Assembly: GCA_937944035.1 (NCBI GenBank)
Contig: CALDZQ010000320.1
Location: 1-8,638, forward strand
Source: an uncultured Neomegalonema sp.
GTDB taxonomy: Bacteria > Pseudomonadota > Alphaproteobacteria > Rhodobacterales > Rhodobacteraceae
Length of the DNA stretch: 8,638 nt
Direction of reading: 5' to 3'
A program made the position numbers and the translations under genes. Shown in pieces: positions 1-6,458 of this stretch; the stretch's first letter is position 1, and every line of letters starts with the position of its first letter. The notes beneath the pieces were generated by a model that was not told the origin of the DNA, searched no databases, and saw only the letters and a program-made list of their open reading frames with translations.

Positions 1-128
1 AAAACCCGCCAAATCCCCGTGCGCACATGCCTCGGCATAACCTCCCCGTCGCCTGCCATAAGCAGCAGCGCGGCAACCATCCTAACCAGCGCGTCGCGGT
101 GGCGGTCTATGGCGAGGGTCCAGTCCAT
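1..128 (-). CDS. Uncharacterised protein, N-terminal fragment (cut by window edge)
   Basis: The minus strand reads from an ATG at 128-126 off the left edge without a stop, giving about 42 codons that begin MDWTLAIDRHRDALVRM. The start is amphipathic and basic, followed by a short hydrophobic run (VAALLLMAG). I recall uncharacterised alphaproteobacterial proteins that begin in this way (acidic-aromatic start, then an R-x-x-ALxRxVAAL pattern), but I cannot name a function or family. An AAAAGGA element lies about 15 bases upstream of the ATG, which is a long spacing. The only other candidate in frame after the upstream stop is an ATT codon, so the ATG is preferred. The upstream 80 bases contain a promoter and a LexA-type SOS box, so the gene is likely induced by DNA damage. 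It follows the MFS gene on the same strand but has its own promoter. Confidence 0.72.
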   Translation of the reverse strand, partial: MDWTLAIDRHRDALVRMVAALLLMAGDGEVMPRHVRTGIWRV

Positions 129-168
129 GTCGTGCTCAATGAGTCCTTTTGCGATACCAATTCAGCAC

Positions 169-198
169 CAAATAGAACTATTAAAGAACAAATGTCAA
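169..198 (-). promoter_or_regulatory. Candidate sigma-70 promoter of the left-edge gene
   Basis: On the minus strand a perfect TTGACA -35 box lies at 198-193. It is followed after 18 bases by TATTTG (174-169), a weak -10 with three of six matches. The -35 is only about eight bases beyond the stop codon of the MFS gene, so this promoter fills the short intergenic gap. An SOS box lies inside the spacer. The -35 is clear; the exact -10 is uncertain, and TTCTAT at a 15-base spacing is an alternative. Confidence 0.55.
175..189. promoter_or_regulatory. LexA (SOS) box, alphaproteobacterial GAAC-N7-GAAC type
   Basis: The sequence GAACTATTAAAGAAC on the plus strand (GTTCTTTAATAGTTC on the minus strand) matches exactly the direct-repeat SOS box known for alphaproteobacterial LexA, GTTC-N7-GTTC. 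The spacer is AT-rich, as is usual. It lies between the -35 and -10 of the promoter reading into the left-edge gene, where bound LexA would block RNA polymerase. The match and its position are directly visible; regulation by LexA is inferred. Confidence 0.75.
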
Positions 199-206
199 GC
201 GAACGC

Positions 207-1466
207 TTAATTTTTATGATCCATCGTGCCTGTATCGGGCACATCACCCGCGAACACCAGCCCCGCCGCGAAAGCGGCAAAGCCGAGCATCACCACCGCA
301 AGCGTCTCCGGCGCATCGCCATGCAGCAATGCAACCGAAAGCGCACCAAGCGCCGCGCCCGCGCTTTGGCTGATGCTGAACAACACCCCAGCCGCCGCGC
401 CCAAAGGCTTCGGGACAGTGGCGAACATTAGAACCGGCGCGGCGGCGAATAGCATCCCAAGGCCCAACGAGAACAGACACATGGCGAACATCATGCTCGG
501 AATGGTAAGCGATTGCGCCGCTGTGAATATCAAAAAGACGATTGCGCCCGAAACGCTCAATGCTGTTCCGGTTTTTGTCAGTCCCAGCGGGCTGGCATGT
601 CCGGCCCAGCGGTTTGCGATGGTCGCACCGAGGATGTACGCGATAACGCTGGCCCCGTAATAAAGGCCGTAATCCTGCGTTGCGACGCCGAAGCGCTCGA
701 TGAAGAGATAAGGACCGATGGTGATATAGGCGAATAACCCCGCAAAAGTCGCCCCGATCGCCAAGGCAAAGCGCAAAAACACAGTATTGCGCAGCAACCG
801 ATTATAGCGCCGGAAAGCCAGCGCGAAGTTGAACGGTGCGCCGCCCCCACCCTCCGGCACAGAGCACCGGACCATCACGCTGGCCATCAGTCCCAGTATG
901 GCGAGCAGCAGAAAATTTGCCCACCATCCGGCAGCCACATGTATCCACCCGCCCAGCAATGGTCCGACAGCCGGGGCAAGGCCGATGGATGCGCCGTACA
1001 GGCTCAGAATTTTCACCGCCTGCGGGCCACGGTAAAGGTCACGGATCATGACGATGCACAGGACTGATGAAACGCTGCCAACCGCGCCTTGCAAGCCGCG
1101 CAGGGCGATCAGCACCTCAATCGTCGGGGCGGCCATGCAGAGCAGACTGGTGACAGCGAACAGCAGCAACCCGATCCATAAAACCCTGCGCCGTCCGTAA
1201 TGGTCCGCGAAAGGGCCAACGAGAAACGGACCGATGGCATAACCGATGAAATTGACACTCATGGTCAGTTTCACCATCCTGTCGGTGGTCCCGAATACGG
1301 AATCCAACTCAGGCAGGCTGGGCGTGTAGAGATCGGTAGAAAGAATGCTCGCCCACATGGCGAGTATCAGAGCGGCGGGGGTGCGCCAGCCGATACGGTC
1401 ACTCCCTGCTGCGCGTGCCTCAGCCGGTCTACTTTCCGTCGCAGAATGGTGATCTTGCTCGCTCAC
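207..1466 (-). CDS. MFS drug-resistance transporter, Bcr/CflA type
   Basis: A 419-residue inner-membrane transporter of the major facilitator superfamily, most like the Bcr/CflA drug:H+ antiporter group (12 membrane segments, typically near 400 residues). A polar N-terminal tail of about 28 residues precedes TM1. The DLYTPSLP segment (45-52) matches the DMYLPALP pattern typical of Bcr after TM1. Motif A is seen as GPFADHYGRRRVL (84-96), and the antiporter motif C region as LAPAVGPLLGGW (163-174). A cytoplasmic linker follows TM6 around 200-225. The start is a GTG at 1466-1464 with only a weak ribosome site; the next methionine (residue 38) lies inside TM1 and is not plausible. The substrate cannot be told from sequence. 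The gene is probably transcribed alone, and its leader contains a long near-palindrome (1496-1538) about 30 bases upstream that may affect expression. Confidence 0.93.
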   Translation of the reverse strand: MSEQDHHSATESRPAEARAAGSDRIGWRTPAALILAMWASILSTDLYTPSLPELDSVFGTTDRMVKLTMSVNFIGYAIGPFLVGPFADHYGRRRVLWIGLLLFAVTSLLCMAAPTIEVLIALRGLQGAVGSVSSVLCIVMIRDLYRGPQAVKILSLYGASIGLAPAVGPLLGGWIHVAAGWWANFLLLAILGLMASVMVRCSVPEGGGGAPFNFALAFRRYNRLLRNTVFLRFALAIGATFAGLFAYITIGPYLFIERFGVATQDYGLYYGASVIAYILGATIANRWAGHASPLGLTKTGTALSVSGAIVFLIFTAAQSLTIPSMMFAMCLFSLGLGMLFAAAPVLMFATVPKPLGAAAGVLFSISQSAGAALGALSVALLHGDAPETLAVVMLGFAAFAAGLVFAGDVPDTGTMDHKN

Positions 1467-1495
1467 AGGAAACTTTCGCGCCGCCGAAAAGCCAT

Positions 1496-1538
1496 CTACA
1501 GCGTTTGTGCAATTCTTGAATCACGCAGAACGCTGTAG
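1496..1538 (-). repeat. Long near-palindrome in leader of the MFS gene
   Basis: The outer arms CTACAGCGTT (1496-1505) and AACGCTGTAG (1529-1538) are perfect 10-base inverted repeats. The 23 bases between them are also nearly self-complementary, with ATTC and GAAT meeting around the centre. Read as minus-strand RNA, the whole 43 bases fold into one stem with a single-base bulge, one mismatch and two G-U pairs. The plus-strand RNA would have mismatches instead of those two wobbles. The CTACAGCG...CGCTGTAG ends remind me of palindromic intergenic mosaic repeats of rhizobia, which is a recollection I could not check. It could also be an operator or a leader hairpin. Confidence 0.6.
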
Positions 1539-1552
1539 TCTCATGTTTTTCA

Positions 1553-1594
1553 CGATTTCCGATTCGCAAGGTCTTTCCGCCTTGCTCGAAATCG
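1553..1594 (-). repeat. Second stem-loop of the intergenic array
   Basis: Arms CGATTTC (1553-1559) and GAAATCG (1588-1594) pair perfectly, as do inner arms GCAAGG (1566-1571) and CCTTGC (1580-1585). An asymmetric internal loop separates them and the terminal loop has eight bases. This gives about 13 base pairs. It follows the first palindrome by 14 bases and has no U-tract, so it looks more like part of a structured repeat than a terminator. Confidence 0.45.
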
Positions 1595-1608
1595 CTCTAA
1601 GGGTTTTC

Positions 1609-1632
1609 CCGCGTGGATCATAATCCGCACGG
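1609..1632. repeat. Third stem-loop of the intergenic array
   Basis: CCGCGTGGAT and ATCCGCACGG flank a four-base CATA loop. Nine of ten positions can pair if one G-U wobble is allowed, with one mismatch. It lies 14 bases from the second stem-loop. Function unknown; most simply another unit of the same palindromic cluster. Confidence 0.35.
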
Positions 1633-1654
1633 ACAGCTTTCACCTAAGTAATTG

Positions 1655-1688
1655 CCGGGGCGCGTTGCAACAGTCTTTTGCACCCCGG
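1655..1688 (-). terminator. Possible terminator hairpin after the ABC operon
   Basis: CCGGGG (1655-1660) and CCCCGG (1683-1688) are complementary. On the minus strand the stem extends to nine pairs (CCGGGGTGC with GCGCCCCGG, one G-U). An alternative inner stem, TGCAA with TTGCA, also exists. It begins eight bases after the stop of the ABC ATPase gene, where a terminator is expected, but the bases after it on that strand (CAATTACTTAGG) are not U-rich. A standard intrinsic terminator is therefore doubtful; it may instead stabilise the mRNA end. Confidence 0.4.
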
Positions 1689-1695
1689 TACGTTT

Positions 1696-3342
1696 TTACG
1701 CGGGGGGCAGTTCCGACACGACCTCACCCCGCTCGCGGGCGGCGAGCAAGTCCGTGAGCCAATCCGGGTCCATTTCCGGTACGGAGGAAAGCAGCAAATC
1801 AGTATAGGGGTGGTGCGGGGGGCGGAACATTTCGGCCTTTGGGCCTTGCTCCACAACCTTGCCATGCTGCATCACCACCACCTCGTCCGCAATGGAGCGC
1901 ACTGTCGCCAGGTCATGGGTGATGAACATATAGGCCAGCCCCAACTCGCTTTGCAGACGGTCCAGCAGGCGTAAAATGCCCTCGGCGACAAGCTGGTCGA
2001 GCGCGCTTGTCACCTCATCACAGATGATGAATTCAGGCTCCGCAGCCAGCGCACGGGCAATGCCGATCCGCTGTTTTTGCCCGCCTGATAATTCTTGCGG
2101 ATAACGGTGGCCAAAAACATCCGGCTCCATCTCGATCATGTCGAGTAGCGCGTCAACGCGGTCCTTTTTCGCCTTACCCGTCAAGCCGAGGTAAAACTCG
2201 ACCGGCCGGCTGATGATGTCGCGAATCCGCTGCTTGGGGTTCAGTGCGGTATCGGCCATCTGATAAATCATCTGCGCCTGACGCAGCTGGTCTTTGTTTC
2301 GCTTTTTAAAGCTTGGCGGCAGGGCTTTACCGTTGAAAAGTATCTCGCCTTCTGTCGGCGGTAAAAGGCCCGTGATACAGCGGGCGGCGGTGGATTTGCC
2401 GGAACCGGACTCGCCCACAACAGCAACGGTGCGGCCCTTATGAATGTCAAAAGACACCCCGTGAAGCACCGGAACAGGACCATAAGATGCCGAGACATTG
2501 CGCAAGCTGACCACGGGTGTCGCATCCGGTGCAGGGGCGGCTTTCGCGGCGGATTTAAAGCTGCGCACAGCCCATAGGGATTTCGTATATGCCTGCGTTG
2601 GCGCGCTGAGCATCGTGCGCGTGTCGGCCTCTTCAACCAACTCGCCGTAGCGCAGAACCATAATTTTGTCAGCCATCTGGGCCACGACCGCCAAATCGTG
2701 GGTGATATAAATCGCGGCAGTGCCGAATTGATCGACCGCATCACGGATCGCGGCCAAAACCTCGATCTGTGTCGTCACGTCCAATGCCGTGGTCGGTTCA
2801 TCAAAGATGATAAGGTCAGGGCGGCAGGACATTGCCATTGCCGTCATCGCGCGCTGAAGCTGTCCACCGGAAACCTGGTGCGGATAGCGGAAGCCGATTT
2901 CATCGGGGTTGGGCAGTTGCAGGCGTCGATAAATGTCGGTCGCATCCGTATCGGCCTCGGTGCGGTTCATCACACCGTGAATGACGGGTGCTTCTGAATA
3001 CTGGTCAATCAGGCGATGCGCGGGGTTAAAGCTGGCCGCCGCCGACTGCGCCACATAGGCGATTTTCTTCCCGCGCAGCTTGCGGCAATAGGCGACGGAT
3101 GATTTCGCGAGGTCCGTCCCCTCAAACTCGATCGACCCGCCGGCAATGCGGCATCCATCGCGTACATATCCCATCGCGGCGAGGCCCATCGTTGACTTGC
3201 CCGCGCCGGATTCGCCGATAAGCCCCAAGACTTCACCGCGCTTCAGTTCAAGGTCGACGCCTTGGATGATCGGCAGCCAATCGTCGCCTGTCTTACCGTC
3301 AATACGGATATTACGCATCCGCAGCAAAATATCATCGCTCAT
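1696..3342 (-). CDS. Peptide/nickel-type ABC importer, fused double ATPase
   Basis: A 548-residue cytoplasmic protein that carries both nucleotide-binding domains of a Dpp/Opp-type importer in one chain, as in GsiA or YejF. First domain: Walker A GESGAGKST (43-51), Q-loop Q99, signature VSGGQ (157-161), Walker B LIIFDE (177-182), H-loop ITHD (213-216). Second domain: Walker A GESGSGKST (310-318), Q-loop Q361, signature LSGGQ (418-422), Walker B FIICDE (438-443), ITHD (474-477). The second domain ends in HHPYTDLLLSSVPE (510-523), the oligopeptide-transporter C-terminal motif found in this family. All catalytic motifs are intact, so both ATP sites should work. The start is set by AAGGAG six bases upstream, inside the end of the permease gene. 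It is the last gene of the operon, three bases after the permease stop, and hydrolyses ATP to drive uptake through the two permeases. The substrate is not determined. Confidence 0.95.
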   Translation of the reverse strand: MSDDILLRMRNIRIDGKTGDDWLPIIQGVDLELKRGEVLGLIGESGAGKSTMGLAAMGYVRDGCRIAGGSIEFEGTDLAKSSVAYCRKLRGKKIAYVAQSAAASFNPAHRLIDQYSEAPVIHGVMNRTEADTDATDIYRRLQLPNPDEIGFRYPHQVSGGQLQRAMTAMAMSCRPDLIIFDEPTTALDVTTQIEVLAAIRDAVDQFGTAAIYITHDLAVVAQMADKIMVLRYGELVEEADTRTMLSAPTQAYTKSLWAVRSFKSAAKAAPAPDATPVVSLRNVSASYGPVPVLHGVSFDIHKGRTVAVVGESGSGKSTAARCITGLLPPTEGEILFNGKALPPSFKKRNKDQLRQAQMIYQMADTALNPKQRIRDIISRPVEFYLGLTGKAKKDRVDALLDMIEMEPDVFGHRYPQELSGGQKQRIGIARALAAEPEFIICDEVTSALDQLVAEGILRLLDRLQSELGLAYMFITHDLATVRSIADEVVVMQHGKVVEQGPKAEMFRPPHHPYTDLLLSSVPEMDPDWLTDLLAARERGEVVSELPPA

Positions 3343-3345
3343 CGG

Positions 3346-4281
3346 TTACTCCTTCAGGCCGCTGGAGCGATGCAGCATCCAGTCCACGACAAAGTTTACA
3401 GCAACGGTCAATACCGCAATCGCGCAGGCCGGATACAGTGGGATGATCTCGCCAAAGCTGACCAGCGTGGCATTATCTTTCACCATAGATCCCCAGTCAG
3501 CGGTCGGAGGCTGGATGCCAAGGCCCAAGAAGCTCAGCGCGGAAATGGACAGGAAGACAAAGCAAAACCGCAGACCGAATTCAGCGATCAGCGGGGCGGT
3601 TGCGTTGGGCAGGATTTCCTTGCGGATGATATGAAACAGACCCTCACCCCGCAGGCGGGCGGCTTCGACATAATCCATAACCACGATATTCATCGCAACG
3701 GCGCGGGTCAGTCGATAGACACGGGTGGAATCCAGCAGAGCCATAATTGCGATCAGCGCGGCCGTATACAGCCACGGTGAGGGATTATCCATCTGCCCGA
3801 TCCAGGTGTTTGCAACGGTCAGGAACAACAGGGCGAAAATGATGTAAGGGATCGACATGAGTACATCAACGATACGCGAAATGATCTGATCGACCCAGCC
3901 GCCGAGCGTTGCCGCCAGCATCCCTAGCAATCCGCCCAAGGTGAAGGCAAAGAACGTGGTCATTAGAGCGATGCCAACTGTGTTGCGTGCAGCGTAAATC
4001 AGCCGTGACAGCAAATCACGCCCCAGATTGTCCGTGCCCAGTAAAAACTCCGCACTGCGCAGCTCGAACTGATCTCCGACGATCTCACGCTCGCCATAAG
4101 GCGCAATCACAGGCGCGAAAACCGCCACGATCACGTATATCGCAATCACGATCATTCCCAGCCACGCCGTGATCGGCGCGGACCGGAAAGCCCGAAGCGT
4201 TCGTTGGCGTGCGGTCTCCTGCGCAACGCGCGGCGCTTCCGCGTCGGCTGAGAGGGCTGAGGGATCTGAAATATCGGTCAT
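3346..4281 (-). CDS. Peptide/nickel-type ABC importer permease, DppC-like
   Basis: A 311-residue inner-membrane permease of the DppC/OppC class, normal length for the family. A polar N-terminal segment of about 35 residues precedes TM1 (about 38-60). The family hallmark LGTDNLGRDLLSRLIY (81-96) follows. The loop that docks on the ATPase is VEAARLRG (205-212) continuing to KEILPNATAPL (221-231). The segment SALSFLGLGIQPPTADWG (248-265) is also typical. About six membrane helices can be seen. A GAGAGA ribosome site lies about seven bases before the ATG. It is 22 bases downstream of the DppB-like gene and three bases upstream of the ATPase gene, so the three form one transcription unit. With the DppB-like subunit it forms the membrane channel. 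The substrate class (peptide, nickel or other) cannot be told. Confidence 0.94.
   Translation of the reverse strand: MTDISDPSALSADAEAPRVAQETARQRTLRAFRSAPITAWLGMIVIAIYVIVAVFAPVIAPYGEREIVGDQFELRSAEFLLGTDNLGRDLLSRLIYAARNTVGIALMTTFFAFTLGGLLGMLAATLGGWVDQIISRIVDVLMSIPYIIFALLFLTVANTWIGQMDNPSPWLYTAALIAIMALLDSTRVYRLTRAVAMNIVVMDYVEAARLRGEGLFHIIRKEILPNATAPLIAEFGLRFCFVFLSISALSFLGLGIQPPTADWGSMVKDNATLVSFGEIIPLYPACAIAVLTVAVNFVVDWMLHRSSGLKE
3349..3354 (-). promoter_or_regulatory. Ribosome binding site of the ABC ATPase gene
   Basis: AAGGAG on the minus strand lies six bases before the ATG at 3342-3340 and within the last codons of the preceding permease gene. It fixes the ATPase start and suggests translational coupling of the two genes. 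Confidence 0.65.
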
Positions 4282-4303
4282 GCGAATCTCTCTGAGGCAA
4301 GGC

Positions 4304-5461
4304 TCATTTCGGGTGCAGCAAGCGCGGGTTCGTCGCTATTGCGAGAATGTCGGCGATCAGGTTCAGCAGGATATACGTCACCGCAAAAACAAGGCAGCAG
4401 GCTTGTACGACGGTGATGTCGCGTTTGGTAACGGAATCAACCATCAACTGCCCAAGGCCGGGATAGGCAAACACCACTTCCACCACGACCACACCGGTGA
4501 TGAGGTAGGCAAGGTTCAGGGCGATCACGTTGATGATCGGCGCGAGTGCGTTCGGCAGGGCGTGTTTGATGATAACACGCCACGGACTCATCCCCTTCAA
4601 CCGCGCCATTTCGATATACGGCGAGGCGAGCAGGTTGATAATCGCGGCGCGGGTCATCCGCATCATATGCGCCGTAACAACCATTGTCAGCGTCAGCGCC
4701 GGAAGGAAAGCGCGGTCGAGACGGTCTGCGAGGCTGGATTCAGGCGAGATATTGGCAATAGACGGGAAGGCGCGAACTTCTTTGGTTATCGGATTCCAAT
4801 TCTCGACACCCATGAAGCCCATCACCATGTTGATGATCAGGCCGATCCCGATCAGAAGGAAAACGACCGGAATCAACGGAGACTTATTAATCTTAAAGTT
4901 CTCCTTCATCGCGCCGTAGCCCTCAACTGCAATCCACAATCCCAACAGACCGAAAGGTAAAGCCAGACCGAACGGGAAGCCGACAGCAAGAAGCAAAATC
5001 AGGATGTAAGCGACGAAGAATTCCGGGAAGGAAATCGTGCTCAGGGTGAAAACGTTGACGAAGCGGTCGAACCACGTATTGCGGAAAAGGGCGGCCATCA
5101 GGCCAAGAACAACGGCAAGTGGCACGGCGATCACGGCGGCATAACCGGCCAGAAACATCGTGTTGGCAAACCGGCCGGAAATCAGCTCTGAAATTTCGCG
5201 CTTGCTGGCAAGAGACTTGCCGAAATCACCCTGAAAGACCCCGCCAAGCCAGCTGAAATAGCGTTCGACAGGTGGCTTATCGAGACCCAACTCCTTGCGG
5301 AAAGCTGCAACAGTCTCCGGCGTTGCGCTTTGGCCGAGAATTTCTTGTGCCAAATCACCGGGCAGCATCTCCACAGCAGAAAAGATAACAATGGAGATAA
5401 CAAGAAGGGTCAGCAATCCAAGCGCCAATCGCCTCAACGCCATACTGAGAATGGGGTGCAT
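4304..5461 (-). CDS. Peptide/nickel-type ABC importer permease, DppB-like, with extra segment
   Basis: A 385-residue inner-membrane permease of the DppB/OppB class and the first gene of the ABC operon. TM1 (about 9-30) is followed by the typical MLPGDLAQEILGQSATPE stretch (32-49) and the GDFGKSL motif (78-84). The ATPase-docking loop is YIEMARLKGMSP (282-293), then ALPNALAPI (301-309). The C-terminal AYPGLGQLMVDSV (332-344) is classic. Usual members have about 310-340 residues. Here about 60-70 extra residues lie between the PEFFVAY helix (146-152 onward) and FLPALTLTM (252-260), including one or two further hydrophobic stretches (about 163-180 and 196-215). GGAG nine bases before the ATG supports this start over the Met at residue 7. 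No binding-protein gene is adjacent. Confidence 0.93.
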   Translation of the reverse strand: MHPILSMALRRLALGLLTLLVISIVIFSAVEMLPGDLAQEILGQSATPETVAAFRKELGLDKPPVERYFSWLGGVFQGDFGKSLASKREISELISGRFANTMFLAGYAAVIAVPLAVVLGLMAALFRNTWFDRFVNVFTLSTISFPEFFVAYILILLLAVGFPFGLALPFGLLGLWIAVEGYGAMKENFKINKSPLIPVVFLLIGIGLIINMVMGFMGVENWNPITKEVRAFPSIANISPESSLADRLDRAFLPALTLTMVVTAHMMRMTRAAIINLLASPYIEMARLKGMSPWRVIIKHALPNALAPIINVIALNLAYLITGVVVVEVVFAYPGLGQLMVDSVTKRDITVVQACCLVFAVTYILLNLIADILAIATNPRLLHPK

Positions 5462-5470
5462 CCTGCTTCG

Positions 5471-5474
5471 CTCC
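5471..5474 (-). promoter_or_regulatory. Ribosome binding site of the DppB-like gene
   Basis: GGAG on the minus strand lies nine bases before the ATG at 5461-5459 and decides this start over the in-frame Met six codons later, which has no such site. The rest of the 82-base gap to the hydrolase gene shows no convincing promoter or terminator. Confidence 0.5.
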
Positions 5475-5543
5475 GTTTACTGTCGAATTGGCTCTACGAT
5501 AACAGGCGGGACATATCGCGCAATGCGTAACCTCAATTAGTTC

Positions 5544-6338
5544 TCAAAGATTGCGTGAAATCAGAAATTTCTTCGTTGTTTCAAAAACATCTTTAGGCTT
5601 TTCCGCGTGAATCCAGTGCCCCGCACCCTCAATCCGCTCAATTACCGCTTTAGGGAACAGTTGCCGAATCACATCATCGGAAGATGGATCAACATATGAG
5701 GATGCCCCTCCGGCCAGAAAAAGCGCCGGACCGTCATAGGGCGCAGATGCGTCTTCATTCCAGCCGACCAGATCAGGCATTGCGGCGAGCAGTACCGCCA
5801 GATTTGAGCGTGGTGTGATCCCGTCGCCGGAAATACGCAAATTCTGCATTAAAAACCCGCGCATCACAGGGTCGGCGACTTTCCCCTTCAGCGCGGCATC
5901 GGCGGCCTTGCGGGTGCGCACTGTCTCAAGATCTAGGCTTTGTAAGGCTTCAATCTGCCCCGAATGGCTGTGCGTATAGGCGACGGGCGCAATATCGGCG
6001 ATGATGGCCCCCGCAACACGGTCGGGATAATCCAGCGCCAGCCGCATCGCCGCCTTGCCGCCCATCGAATGCCCGAACACACTGGCGTATCCGCCAAGCT
6101 CGCGGGCGATAAAATCCGCCAAATCAGCGGCCATCGCCGCGTAAGACATGTCTTCATCCCACGGGCTGTCGCCGTGATTGCGCATATCAACGACGAAAAC
6201 ATCATGCGTTTCTGCAAAGCTCTTGGCCAGCGTCCCGAAGTTACGCCCCTGTCCCAACAGCCCGTGCGCCATAACAAGCGGTATCGGATTCGCGTCGGCT
6301 TGCGCCGCATAATGCGTGAAGTGCAAAGGAACAGACAT
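5544..6338 (-). CDS. Alpha/beta-fold hydrolase, YbfF-like esterase family
   Basis: A 264-residue soluble alpha/beta hydrolase with no signal peptide, close in pattern to the YbfF/ABHD11 esterase group. The oxyanion-side motif HGLLGQGRNF is at 25-34. VVDMRNHGDSP (49-59) is the family's typical DxRNHGxS segment. The nucleophile elbow is GHSMGGKAAM (89-98), so Ser91 is the likely nucleophile. ADIAP (114-118) carries Asp115, a candidate catalytic acid, and GAGHWIHAEKP (238-248) carries the catalytic His241. YbfF relatives cleave short-chain acyl esters and acyl-CoA in vitro; the true substrate is unknown. The ATG at 6338 has an AAGG about nine bases upstream. The gene lies 82 bases upstream of the ABC permease gene on the same strand, so co-transcription is possible but not shown. 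It is divergent from the DUF1178 gene. Confidence 0.92.
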   Translation of the reverse strand: MSVPLHFTHYAAQADANPIPLVMAHGLLGQGRNFGTLAKSFAETHDVFVVDMRNHGDSPWDEDMSYAAMAADLADFIARELGGYASVFGHSMGGKAAMRLALDYPDRVAGAIIADIAPVAYTHSHSGQIEALQSLDLETVRTRKAADAALKGKVADPVMRGFLMQNLRISGDGITPRSNLAVLLAAMPDLVGWNEDASAPYDGPALFLAGGASSYVDPSSDDVIRQLFPKAVIERIEGAGHWIHAEKPKDVFETTKKFLISRNL

Positions 6339-6376
6339 GCGCGAAACCTTGTTGAGCAGTATCGCCTCACCGTAAA

Positions 6377-6416
6377 CCGCCCGCGACAGCGCGACAAGCG
6401 GCTGTTGCTCCTGCGG
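6377..6416. other. Stem-loop between divergent hydrolase and DUF1178 genes
   Basis: GCGACAGC (6383-6390) pairs with GCTGTTGC (6401-6408) over eight positions with one G-U or mismatch. Outside it CCGC (6377-6380) pairs with GCGG (6413-6416) across a small internal loop. The apical loop is ten bases. It lies about 40 bases from one start codon and about 43 from the other, so it could be a leader structure for either gene or a shared operator. No clear promoter boxes are seen beside it. Confidence 0.35.
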
Positions 6417-6458
6417 GAAAAACCACTATGTCAAAGCTATGAAAACAAACCAACGCTC

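Noticed and set aside
19..431. Plus-strand open frames of 63 and 134 codons at the left edge
   Set aside because: They are antisense to the left-edge gene and to the MFS gene, and their translations show low-complexity Arg/Ser/Pro-rich sequence without family features.
4169..4960. Plus-strand open frame of 263 codons
   Set aside because: It lies antisense to both permease genes, whose protein motifs are unambiguous. The predicted protein is His/Arg/Gln-rich without any domain.
5498..5518. Five-base inverted repeat CGATA/TATCG in the gap before the DppB-like gene
   Set aside because: Five pairs around an 11-base spacer is expected by chance and has no terminator or operator context.
5964..6458. 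Upstream extension of the DUF1178 frame to 302 codons
   Set aside because: The added part is antisense to the alpha/beta hydrolase, and the DUF1178 family consensus begins exactly at the Met encoded at 6459.
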